This document shows positions 32,614 to 42,492 of a stretch of 64,000 bases of DNA, piece by piece. The translations under genes were made by a program, and so were the position numbers. The notes beneath the pieces are model-generated. The model saw nothing but the letters and a program-made list of their open reading frames with translations, did no database searches and was not told the origin of the DNA. Source of the DNA: Endothia cerciana (Eukaryota; Ascomycota; Sordariomycetes; Diaporthales; Cryphonectriaceae); contig JALRMH010000060.1 of assembly GCA_026119935.1 (NCBI GenBank), positions 1-64,000 of the forward strand, given 5' to 3'. Each line of letters begins with the position of its first letter. Within the stretch, counting starts at the first letter, position 1.

Positions 32614-34179
32614 ATGGTCAAGATGGCGGGGACCACCGGTCGCCCTCGCGGTCGGCCTCGCAAGAACCAGGTCACAAGTACCGCAACTACACAAATAAAC
32701 AGCTTCACCCGCGTCTCGAAGCAGTCTACCGCGTTAGGGAAAGACCTGGCCGACAAAGACGCCGCCGGACCCGCCCACGTCAGGCCGGTCACCCCTCCCG
32801 CGCGCAAGAGAAAGGCAGCTCGGTCACCAGAGCCAGAGGAGGCCTCGGCCACACCCGCACAACGCAAGATCCTCCCAGCCGCGAGCAGGTCGACCAAGAA
32901 GGCCCGACTGCAGGCCCCCGAGCCTCCTGTCCAGGTCGAAGACCAGACACCTTCCACACCGCGCCCCAGGTCCGCCAGGAAGCGTGCCCTCTCGCCTTCC
33001 ATCGAGGAGTCCCCCCGCACCAAAGAGGCAGGCAGCCTCTTCAAGCGCCTCCGCATCGACTCCTCGCCCTTCCCCAACAGCGCCGCGCGCAGATCCTCGC
33101 CGCTGGTCACTGCCACCGTGACACGCACGAGCACGCCCTCGACATCCGTCGTGCCAGACTCGGACGACGAGAACGCGGCCGACACCTCAAATGCCACCAC
33201 GCCCGAGCCTGAGGTCGCGCTCCCACAGGGGCTGCTCGACATCGTCTCCCTCTACACAGCCCTGCTCAAGACGCTGTCCGTACACTATGCTCACAATGGT
33301 ACCAACACGCCCGTCGACCTGCGCCAGATCTCCCAGGCCGTCAGCCTCGCGTGGGGAAGGCGGCGGATCTCGCTTGCTGATATCCGGCGCTGCGTGGGGA
33401 TCATGGATGCCACCAAGTCCAGCCCGTTCTTCCTGGTCGACTACGGCAATAAGAAGGTCTGCGTCGAGCTGGGAGGCGGGTTTCATGACAGGCCGCTGGA
33501 TGAGGCTAGGCTGGTGGGCGTGTTCGAGGAGAGTCTGCGCAACATCTGGACCGGCGTGAGGGATGCTGCGGAGGGGGATCTTGGTGCGTTTGTGCTGGGT
33601 CTGCCGAAGGCGAGCGTGCGGGGCTGTGACAGCGTCGCAAAGGCATCGCCGCTGTTGGCGAGGGGACAGAGGGCGATGGCAGAGCTGAAGAAGGGCATTG
33701 AGGCGAGAAAAGGTGAGAAGGAGGCCGCCAAGGTCGCGACTGAGTCTACGACCAACAGCGACGGCATACCCGGTCAGAAGCTATCCCTGCTCGAGCGTCT
33801 CCGGCTCAAGGAGACTCAAGCCGCTCAGCTGGCAGCGACTGGGCCCACACCCGCTGAGCTGGAGCGCAGGGCTGCCCTCCACCGCGCAGATGATGTCGCT
33901 GCTGTCATTTCCATGTTGGCCAGGTCGGCACCTGCTGCGGGCCTGGGCGGCAGGGTCTCATTCACAATGGCCACGGTGCTGCAGAAGCTGAAGGACTCGC
34001 TCCGTCTGCCAATCTCGAAAGAGGAGGGGGCCGCTTGCGTGCGGTTGCTCGCGGGCGAGGTCGCGCCGGGGTGGTTGAAAATCGTGAAGATTGGTAGCAA
34101 GGAAAACGTCGTCATCACGGTTGGGCGGGCGCTGAGCTCGGGAATGGTGGTTGAGAGGATAAAGATGTTGTCTGCTTGA
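32614..34179 (+). CDS. CDT1: DNA replication licensing factor Cdt1
   Basis: Cdt1 brings MCM2-7 to ORC/Cdc6 at origins in G1. Single exon of 521 residues from the ATG at 32614, chosen for its near-perfect context (gcgccaccATGg); the frame is open further upstream without a good start. The N-terminus has an AT-hook-like GRPRGRPRKNQ and then a disordered basic region rich in SP/TP sites. A short QINSFTRVSK motif resembles a degenerate PCNA-interacting box. The middle winged-helix region begins GLLDIVSLYTALLKTLSVHY (residue ~208) and contains WGRRRISLADIRRCVGI and SPFFLVDYGNKKVCVEL. The C-terminal MCM-binding winged helix is at about residues 390-515 (SLLERLRLKETQAAQLAA, then VSFTMATVLQKLKDSLRLPI). 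Family assignment rests on the domain order and the middle-domain motifs. Confidence 0.88.
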   Translation: MVKMAGTTGRPRGRPRKNQVTSTATTQINSFTRVSKQSTALGKDLADKDAAGPAHVRPVTPPARKRKAARSPEPEEASATPAQRKILPAASRSTKKARLQAPEPPVQVEDQTPSTPRPRSARKRALSPSIEESPRTKEAGSLFKRLRIDSSPFPNSAARRSSPLVTATVTRTSTPSTSVVPDSDDENAADTSNATTPEPEVALPQGLLDIVSLYTALLKTLSVHYAHNGTNTPVDLRQISQAVSLAWGRRRISLADIRRCVGIMDATKSSPFFLVDYGNKKVCVELGGGFHDRPLDEARLVGVFEESLRNIWTGVRDAAEGDLGAFVLGLPKASVRGCDSVAKASPLLARGQRAMAELKKGIEARKGEKEAAKVATESTTNSDGIPGQKLSLLERLRLKETQAAQLAATGPTPAELERRAALHRADDVAAVISMLARSAPAAGLGGRVSFTMATVLQKLKDSLRLPISKEEGAACVRLLAGEVAPGWLKIVKIGSKENVVITVGRALSSGMVVERIKMLSA

Positions 34180-35245
34180 ACGGCCACAGGTTCGATGGCG
34201 TGGAAGAGCAATGAGAAGAAGGATGCCTGCTGAGATCGAAGCAGTATGCATTGTTATGGGAGTTGGTATCAACTGCTGGGGCAAGTTGTTCAAGGGCATT
34301 GCTAGGAACTTCATGTATTACCATTTGCGGAAGGAGTTCGGTGTTGGGCATGACCGTCGTTCCTTGGCTATTGACACTGTATAGCTAAGTTGCTCTCACT
34401 AACAACGGGAACGGATGCACAGGAAGTACCATGAAGACACAATAGTCGTCTACCAAGTTCTCCCCATAACCGCTCGTGTGTGCTTATGATCTGTAGCATA
34501 TGAAGGTGACTATGTGACCAGTGGAGTGAATCAGGCTCCTCCCCTCGAAGACAGATATGTTACCCCCCCCCCCTAGATTTGCCGAAGTAAGGACCGGCTT
34601 GTCGTATTTCCCGATCATCTCGTTACCTGGTGAGGTATTCAGGACACAGACTTTTTATCGGACCAATGCTTCGGTTGTAGGATCGCAACAACATTTCCCT
34701 ATTGTGGGGGGGAGGGAGGAGGGGGGGGGAACGTCTATCCCAGGTCAGAGAAGCATATTTGGAGATAACTAGAGAGGGGTAGGTAGACTTTCGTGCTTCC
34801 TCTCTGGTTAGGCTTCTACCGAGCACCGGACGAGATCCGATCTACAGATGAGAACGTGGCTATCAATCAGGATTCTATTCCCAGACTCTAAGGACCATTC
34901 TAGTTCCGGCACTTCAAGGAAAAAGAACATGAACGAGGACCCTGTCTTTGCTGTGCCTGCAGACTGACGAGGAGGCAGAGAGACCTCAATCAGAAAACCA
35001 TGCACTCCCCCAGCAACCTTTGCTCCGGAACCTTCAACTCAGACTCCTCGTATCATCACAACTCATAGGCCAGGAAAGGCAGCCATAGCCAAGCTCTTTG
35101 CGGACTATAACCAACCACACCATCTGACCGAGCAGTCCCAGGCGCGAGCCCGCCACGGACTATGCTCTATATGCCCATCCATCCCTTGACCCAGCTCCTC
35201 ATGATGGACCGAGGAGGCCCGGATGGCAGACAAGCGGGAGGCCGC
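34180..35245. other. Convergent intergenic CDT1/MBF1
   Basis: Shared 3' flank of two convergent genes, about 1.07 kb. A C run lies at 34563-34572 and a G-rich tract at 34706-34730. No gene is supported. Confidence 0.5.
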
Positions 35246-35840
35246 TTATTTCTTGTCACCCTTGGGCTTGAACTTGGGCTCGCCGATCGCGGTGCCCCGT
35301 AGCTTGACGTTGAGGGCGCGCTCGAGGGCGTCTAGGATCTTCTGGTCGGGCTGGGCGGTGCCGGCCTCGTACTGGCCGAGGATGTTGGAGGTGGTATTGC
35401 ACTTCTTGGCGAGCTGGTCGCGGGTCATCTTGGGCTCCAGCTCGTTGCGCTTCTCCTGAATCAGCTTGCCGACCTTGATGCCGACGGTCTTGGGCTTGAT
35501 GATGTCCGGGTTCTCATCGAGCTTCTTCTGGCGCTGGCCCTCGGTGTTGCCCTTGGCCTGTGGTCCACATTCATCATGTCAGCCAGCCAGTCGACACTTG
35601 CTTGGCCCCCTACCTGGGCGATGGAAATGTGGTCGATGAGTGGGCGGAGAGGAGGGCGATCTTTGGGCGGTAGAGAGAACTTACGGCATTGCCGACGGAG
35701 AACTTCTTCTCCTGGCCGATGATGGCACCGGTGCGCTGGGCGGCGTTCAGGGCGCCCTTTCCTCGTACGACGGTCTCTTTCTGCGCCGCGCCGCCACGGG
35801 CCTTGCTACCAATCTTGACGGCAGGCTCCCAGTCAGACAT
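35246..35840 (-). CDS. MBF1: Multiprotein-bridging factor 1
   Basis: MBF1 is a coactivator that bridges TBP and bZIP activators; it also guards against ribosomal frameshifting at collided ribosomes in yeast. Exons (minus): 35840-35685 and 35557-35246 (155 residues, normal length). The N-terminal MBF1 domain is MSDWEPAVKIGSKARGG plus KGALNAAQRTGAIIGQEKKF. Exon 2 starts AKGNTEGQRQKKLDENPD. The C-terminal Cro/C1-type helix-turn-helix is ELEPKMTRDQLAKKCNTTS, then NILGQYEAGTAQPDQKILDA. The Lys-rich tail is KFKPKGDKK. The intron (127 bp) has a GTAAGT donor. The gene is divergent from the DUF1365 gene. Confidence 0.96.
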
Positions 35841-36366
35841 CTTGACGGTCGTCGTTGTGTTGTTGTTGTGAACCTCGAGGGCTGTGTCGTGTTGGCCTGT
35901 GGGGTTCCGGGAGGAATAGATGACGTTTCGTCTGGCTGACGTAGGGTATAGGCGCAGATACTTTCGTAGCAAGGGAAGAGCGATTTTACTGGATGGCTCC
36001 TCAGCGATGAAGTCGGTTCGTTGTCGAGGGTTAGTCGGAAGCGATGACAGTTGCGGTTGTGTGCTGTGGTGAGCTGAAGTGTGGGATTGACGTTGGGGGT
36101 TAAGTATTGCCAAATGGAAGTCAATGGACGGCGGTGGAGGCGCGGGCGGCTGCTTTGGGGCGGCCTGAGTCAACCGGGGGATAGTGTTGCAGGGCTGTGG
36201 GCAGTCACTAACAGACTACCACGACACTCTTCACTAGAGGGTGTTAGCTGCGTGGGCTGTGGGTCTGGCCGTGTGGCCCTTAGAGTGTGGCGGGGCGCAC
36301 TCCTTCCGGGGACGGGGAACCGTATGAGGTGGTGAGGCCTCGAAGCTCGGAGCACCCGAGCCTCAC
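35841..36366. promoter_or_regulatory. Bidirectional promoter region MBF1 / DUF1365 protein
   Basis: 526 bp between divergent starts. The MBF1 side is rich in CA/AC on the minus strand (likely 5' UTR). No TATA box is obvious. Confidence 0.45.
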
Positions 36367-38394
36367 TTGCTTCTGATCACCGTCATCACCGTCAAGGGTC
36401 CTCCGCTGGGCTTTCAACAAAGTCAATGGATTGATCGCGTGCCTCTTCCCTTCTCCACCCTGGATATGAGTCGTGGGGCGCCTGGCTGGCTCTTCTGTGC
36501 CACTGCTATCTTGCTGCTGCATACGCTTGGGCTCGACTCACGAAATACGAAACAAGTCGTCTTTGGCATCATCGTGGCACTCCAGGTACCAACGGAGACT
36601 GGCAGAGACAGGGTTGTCGGCCTTGCTCTTAAAGGCCTGCAGTATGCGGTGACTGCATCCGCTCTCTTCCTCTTCTGCCGGAGCATCTTGGCCACCGCGA
36701 ACACCCCGCCATGGACTGGCAAGGGCAAGGTCCTGTTGTTGCCCTGCAAGACGACACACTCGAGACACTTTCCGAAGAAGCACTCGTTTGACTACTCCTA
36801 CCTGGTCGTTGGCATCCCTGTGGGCTGGGAGGGCGTATCGGGCGGGCTGGTCTCCTCGTCATCGCAGAAGCAGTCCTGGTTTTCCCTGCCCAGGAAAGGC
36901 TGGTATCACATCAACTCAGAGGATTATCTCTACCGCGGGGACGGGCATCTGAGCTTGCGGGACAAGCTTGATGCATACCTGAAGTCTCAGGTCCGTGCTG
37001 ATCATCCGGGACAGGTTTATGTTCGTTGCTGATGAGGTCCTCAGGGTGTCGACCCGGCCAAGTACCCCCATGCCTACCTAGTCACGGCGGCGAGGTTTCT
37101 GGGGTACCAGTTCAACCCCGTCTCCTTCTGGTATATGTACTCGGCGGAAATGTCATTGGGTTGCATGATCCTGGAGGTCAACAATACCTTCGATGAACGC
37201 CGCATGTATCTATTGACGCCTGACGAAGGCGGGGTCAACCAACTCAAGGACTCAGACGCGGCATCTGCGACAGGTGGCGAGGACATCAGAAAGCCACCAA
37301 TATTCAAGCAACAGTGGCCTAAGGATTTCCATGTCTCACCATTCAATTCCCGGAAAGGGTCATACAGCCTGCTGGCTTCCGACCCAATGAGAGCCTTGGC
37401 TGAAGATCGAAATCCGATCGACAACTCAATCACCCTCAAGTCGAATAAGGGACACGGCAAGCTTGTTGCCCGACTTGTCTCAGAGGGACATGCAGTCGAC
37501 CCTTCGTCTATGAGTCTCGTGCAGAAGGCCAGGTTCCTGCTGTCCTGGTGGTGGGTTGGGCTCGTCACATTTCCCAGAATAGTCAGGGAGGCTGGCCGCC
37601 TCTGGTTTAGAAAGAAACTTCATGTGTGGTACAGGCCTGAGCCCCTGAGGGGGAGCATTGGACGCAATGCCGACACTGCCGAACAAAAGATGGAACTCAC
37701 GTTCAGGAGGTACCTGCGGTATCTGGTCGAACAATCTCAGGCAGCAGTCGTTGTCAAATACATCCCCGGCGGGATATCCGATTCGGGGGGAGAGCTGATG
37801 CTGTCACCATCAGCAAAGACGGGACCGAACGATGCGGAAGAGTTGGAGTTCAAAGTTCTGACACCGGTGTTCTACACGCGATTCGCCTCCTACGCTCACG
37901 ATCTCGAAGCCCTTTTCTCTGAACTGCGAGAGAGTTGCACGATCTGGGTCTCACGTCCGGATCTTCTACCAAAACTGCTGTTCAAGAAACCCGCTGCGGC
38001 AGTAGAAGCACGAAGCCCACTGGACTACGTATTTTTCGAAGCAATTCGCTGCCTTCGGCGACGGCCAGAGAGAATTGTACGGCCGCTTACCTCAGGCGAC
38101 GCACCCGCACCATCACCTGCGAGTGCCACCGTGGTCGATATCCGAGACTTTCGAATATCGTCAATGGATGCTTTTATCTTGCATCAAGAGGACGATCAGC
38201 TGAGGAGGCAATACAGAAGCCTCGTCTTGAGGCTCTTTGTCGCAGAGCGGTTGGCCTTCGGGAGTCTCCTGCTTGTGGATGCGGCTCTCATCCTGCTTCA
38301 GACTTCACTGGCCTGGACGTTGGCTTTCGCATGGCAGGGCAAATGGTGGGTTCTCGGGTCATCTCTCGCCATATTTGTTGTTGTAAACAATTAG
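36367..38394 (+). CDS. DUF1365-domain membrane-associated protein
   Basis: Exons: 36367-36990 and 37045-38394. That gives 657 residues from the first ATG, or 624 from a second at 36466 (MSRGAPGWLFCATAILLLHT), which would start at a membrane helix. Two hydrophobic segments lie in the first ~115 residues. The DUF1365 core runs from LLLPCKTTHSRHFPKKHSFD through GYQFNPVSFWYMYS, the family hallmark, to LEVNNTFDERRMYLL. FHVSPFNSRKGSYSL and VFYTRFASYAHDLEA are also conserved in the family. A C-terminal pair of hydrophobic stretches ends the protein. The 54-bp intron has an unusual GTCCGT donor, but the reading frame requires it. The biochemical function of the family is unknown; bacterial members sit near lipid-modifying genes, so a lipid role is only a guess. 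Confidence 0.88.
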
Positions 38395-39723
38395 GCGAGC
38401 GAGCGCCACAGATACACGGCAGGCCGTGGCTGGGAGACGCATGCGATGGTACCATAGGAGCGCTGTCGCTTGAATTGAGAGGCCCAACATGCATTTGTAC
38501 GACATTGATATCAGCTCGCGAATACCTGCCGATTGACTGATCCTATCAACTGCGTGCTATGTCTCAGCCGTCCGCCCTGCCGCCCTACGGATCGAGCCTC
38601 ATGCACGGGTTTAGTTGACCGCCACGTACGTTTTCCAGTCCGACTCATGGGAGACATTTTACGATCTGACGAAACGGAGCAAAACGTCCCTGGCGGACCG
38701 TGATAGAGATGCATTTCCAAATGGGGACGACCCGTCCTTCCCACTTGGTTCGGGGTAGAAACTCACCCACGCCTTAGAAATTCTCCACATTTTGAATTCC
38801 AAATACTATCTGGAGCCTCTAAGCCCCAATGAGCGTCATCCCTATGTACAACGTTGGCCCAGCGAACTCCACGGCAAGGAGTTCCACTGTATGACAAATT
38901 CTGTGCAGACGCTCGGGGTTGGGTTGCCAGGGCCAAAACCTGGAAGCCACCCAGGGTCCTAGCTGTTTTATTGCCTATCGTTCAGAGGTCCCTTGGTGTC
39001 CCGAGTCTCGAGGTCTCCACCCCAATGCCGGATGCCTACCATTGTACATCTCTCGTAGCATCGAGAATGTGAAATGGTGCATACGCAGTCAGCTTATACG
39101 AGTCTTGAATACGCCTGATCCTTCTGTACCCTTCGGTATTCCAAATATGTCTGGGCGCATCGGGTTCCGCAGCAGGGCAGTCCGGGGAAGTATTGACATT
39201 AAAGCTTGTTAGGAGCCAAAGCAGTGGGGGGGAGGAGGGGACTGTATGCATTAAGAAGAAAGTCCGGGAGGCTCAGAGGGGAGGGGAATTCAAATCAGCC
39301 TGCATCTCACCCGGCTCTACCTCCTCAGCTAGGAAGCCCATAGAGCGCGTCAACGGATCGTAGCGCCGTTGTTTGCTCCTCTGTGTCTGTCATTCTATCA
39401 AGGGTGGGCGATATCCCTGGCGAGTGACACCTGCAGTTGCTCTGCATCATCTCTCTCTGGCAGGCTACTCTGGTTTGAGATCGTAGATCGTTGGGGGGTG
39501 TGTGGGAACAAGGTGACCTTTGGGCTTTGGCTTGGATTCCGCGCCCACTAAGACAACGAAATATATAAGTCTCAAGAGCGTCCCGTCTCCTAAGATGATT
39601 CTCCCCTTCACTCCACCAAGCCTGCCCTCTCATCACCTATTGCTCCCTCGTATCCGCTCAAAAGCCCTCGAACAAGAAATAAATCGGAAACCCAACGCGT
39701 ACGCTCATTCTCAGCTTGCCAAT
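38395..39723. other. Intergenic, DUF1365 to GFA gene
   Basis: 1.3 kb containing the 3' flank of the DUF1365 gene and the promoter of the next gene. No gene or strong repeat is seen. Confidence 0.5.
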
Positions 39724-40551
39724 ATGGTTCTCAAGGGTCACTGCCTCTGCGGCGCCGTCACTTACACCATCGACGTCGACGCCCCCATCATTACGGGCTA
39801 CGATCACTGCGATGACTGCCAGCGCCAGTCTGGCTCGACCTACTGTAAGTCAGGATATTCTTGTCTTTTTTTTCCCCCCGCTTTCTTCCAAAAAAAAAAA
39901 AAAAAAAAAAAAAAAGAGAGAGAAAGAAAAAAGAAAAGGCCCCTCTGCGACAGTTCAGCCACCCTCGAGTCCACGCCTGGCTCCGGTGGCCTCGGTGTCG
40001 TCACCATGGTGGAAGAATTGCCCCTCCCCCGCATGCTGACGGAGCCGCTAGACCGTTGCATCATCGGTGGAGCTATGGAGATAGTGCCAGTTCCCGATGG
40101 GATCAACAGATGAGCCCCGCCTTCGAGCTTCCCCGGGACGCCAACAGCAGATTGTTCCGCTACGGGGCCGCTTCCCGCCTGATTGTTCCAATATGTCCTC
40201 TCTTCACACCATGACAGTCCCTTCCCGTGAAGCCCCCCGCTGATTAGTCCCCGTCTCGCAGCGCTCGTGGCCGTCGTCCCCAAGGACAAGCTCAAGATCA
40301 GCGGCGAGACCAAGTCCTGGGCGGGCAAGGGCTCGTCCGGCAATGACGTCCACCGCATCTTCTGCCCGACCTGCGGCTCCCCCATCGCCCACGACCCCGA
40401 TGCCGCGCCCGAGATCATCGCCATCAAGGCCGGGACGCTGGACACGGACATCAAGAAGACGCTGAAGCCGGACACGGAGATCTGGACCCAGTCCAAGCTG
40501 CCGTTCATGACGGAGACGCTGGCCAAGCCCTTCAAGGGCATGCCGGAGTAA
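39724..40551 (+). CDS. GFA/CENP-V-type zinc-binding protein
   Basis: A member of the glutathione-dependent formaldehyde-activating (Gfa)/CENP-V fold. Exons: 39724-39844 and 40262-40551 (136 residues). The zinc ligands are visible in order: GHCLCGAVTY (CxC), DHCDDCQRQSGSTY (CxxC) and IFCPTCGSPIAHDP (CxxC). The C-terminal half has IIAIKAGTLDTDI and ends in a lid segment. Splicing (T|CG) gives the expected GSTYSLVAVVPKDKL. The intron is 417 bp, the longest coding intron in the window, and contains a 26-base A run followed by GA repeats. Many fungal paralogs of this fold exist and most have unknown substrates, so formaldehyde activation should not be assumed. Confidence 0.92.
39890..39925. repeat. 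A26 plus GA repeat inside the GFA intron
   Basis: A 26-base A run followed by GAGAGAGAAAGAAAA. It sits in the first third of the intron and resembles a retroposed poly(A) tail or a long homopolymer consensus artefact. Confidence 0.85.
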
Positions 40552-40845
40552 GCTGGCAGTTGGGGTGTTTGTTGTTTCAAAAACAGGGGCCGGGGAGCCG
40601 GGGCGCATGTCGTGAGTGAGATTGAGCGCGGTCTCGGGAGTGGCGTGGCTGAGACTTGGTGAGCTGCATAGGCCCAAGAGAGAGATATCTGTGTTGTGGC
40701 TGTCATGAGAATTGTTCATTAAATTTATATGCTGCTGGTAGCTCCGGCGCCTACTCCAACTTCGTGTCCACATGTCTTGTCCTCGTCCCTCATGCCCCTC
40801 GTCCGACTAAGCAGAACGCGTATCTACGAAGCAGCCCCGCTCCGA

Positions 40846-41577
40846 CTAAAGGCCTGCGGCAACAGCGAGACCGAGACCGAGCCCCAGCAACAGCCCGCCG
40901 GCGGCCTTCGTAGGCGCGGCCGCAGCACTCGAGCTCGTCGATGACGCCCCTCCGCTCGAGGCCGTGCTCGATCCCGACGATCCCGAACCCGCACTGGCCG
41001 TGGACCCGGACTCAGACCCGGAGGCGCTGCCCGTGATGGCCCCGGGCCCCTGGCTCCCGCTCAGCGTAAAGTACAGGCTGACGGCCGTCGAGCTGGGCGC
41101 CTGGTCCGAGCTGACCGTCGCGCCCGTCGTCGGCTGCGTCAGCGTGGCCTCGATGGCGCTGAAGTACCCGGCGAAGTCCGTCGTGGGCGTCGCCGCCGCG
41201 GTGGACGACAGGAAGTCGCAGAGGCTGTGGCTCGCGGCGCTCGCGACGGCCTCGTAGAAGGCCTCCTCGTTCTGCGTGCGCTGGCCGTGGAAGTACAGGC
41301 AGTCCTGGCAGCCGGTCCACTCGCTGAAGTAGGAGCCCCCGCACATGCACTCCGCGTGGGCGGCGCAGTAGACCGGGGCCGTGCCGTTGGGCGCGCAGGC
41401 CTCCTCGATGGTCTCGACCTCGACGCAGGGCGGGATGACGGTGGCCGAGGAGGTGACGGTCACGTTCGGGGAGCAGACCTCGTCGGCGTAGTCACGCCTG
41501 AGGCGCTGGTACGCGTATTGCCGGCCCGAGGCGAGGGCTGGCGATGCCAGGAGGGCGAGGAGGACCTTGTACGGCAT
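40846..41577 (-). CDS. GPI-anchored, Cys-rich cell-surface protein
   Basis: Single exon, 243 residues. The signal peptide is MPYKVLLALLASPALASG. A compact N-terminal domain holds nine Cys (pattern includes AAHAECMCGGSYFSEW and GCQDCLYFHGQ). An alpha/beta-compatible stretch with a SAIEATLTQP segment follows. A ~60-residue Ser/Gly/Ala/Thr linker is likely heavily O-glycosylated. The hydrophobic C-terminus (GGLLLGLGLGLAVAAGL) after small residues fits a GPI-attachment signal. Family function is unknown. It is convergent with the GFA gene (294 bp between stops). It is probably located on the cell wall or plasma membrane. Confidence 0.85.
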   Translation of the reverse strand: MPYKVLLALLASPALASGRQYAYQRLRRDYADEVCSPNVTVTSSATVIPPCVEVETIEEACAPNGTAPVYCAAHAECMCGGSYFSEWTGCQDCLYFHGQRTQNEEAFYEAVASAASHSLCDFLSSTAAATPTTDFAGYFSAIEATLTQPTTGATVSSDQAPSSTAVSLYFTLSGSQGPGAITGSASGSESGSTASAGSGSSGSSTASSGGASSTSSSAAAAPTKAAGGLLLGLGLGLAVAAGL

Positions 41578-42492
41578 AACCGTGGGTGGGCGGGGGGGGG
41601 GGGGAACAATAACAGCCGGTCCTTGAGTGGCCCGTGTGTGACGTCTAATTGATTTTCAAGATTGGGAATGTTTGAGAAGCTGCTGACGAGAGCGAGAGGG
41701 GGAGAGAAAAACCCGGAATCGTTCATATGTATGCATGGGCGCAGAATTTATCGAGGGCACCCCAAGACCAGCGGCGCGGCACAGGAAACGGATTCAGCAG
41801 GCTTTACCCGAATCGACCTCACCTAGTGCCCTCGTCGCAAAACATCGTGAGAGCTTCTTGCCGTGTCCGGCTAGGACAGGCAGCCACGTCTTCCCGTTCG
41901 AGATGGGGCGGCGCTATTGATGCCGCCGCCTTTGGTCGCTGGCGGCCCGCGATGAACAGGAAGGGAAGATGGGTGTGGCTTAGCTTGAATATAACATTAC
42001 CATACAGCCATAGTACATCCTGCGATTCGACTGGCGTACTGCTCGCAGATCGCGTCCGCCTTCAGGGGTCAGCCACTCAATTAGTGGTCAACAGAATATG
42101 TCCACTACACGGTACGTGGGTTCCATAATGGAGGACAGAAAGCAGGAGAAGCACGACAATTGAGAAACGGTAGAACGCGTCTTAGACAAACGAGCACGAG
42201 CAAAGGACAGAGCCGGGAGATTGCCAGTGCCTAGCTGTAATTATACACCCTGATAGAGACCAGTGACAGTATGGGCTTCACCTGGGCATAGACGACGGAT
42301 TCACCTGCCACCACACGACGTGGGATTTCCAGCTTCCGCAATCTGTAGTTGTTCCAGTCGTGTAATTCCAGTCGTACCAGCAGGGTGCCTTTTGGTACGT
42401 TACAGTAGCCCCGAATTCCACAACGACTATGCGTCGTCATCGCGAACCGCAGTATAAGTGGAATACTATGGTAATTCCTAGAGCGAAGCCGA
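41578..42492. other. Intergenic, surface protein to FAD oxidoreductase relic
   Basis: A run of about 13 G (41591-41603) lies directly upstream of the surface-protein start. The rest holds no gene I can support. Confidence 0.5.
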
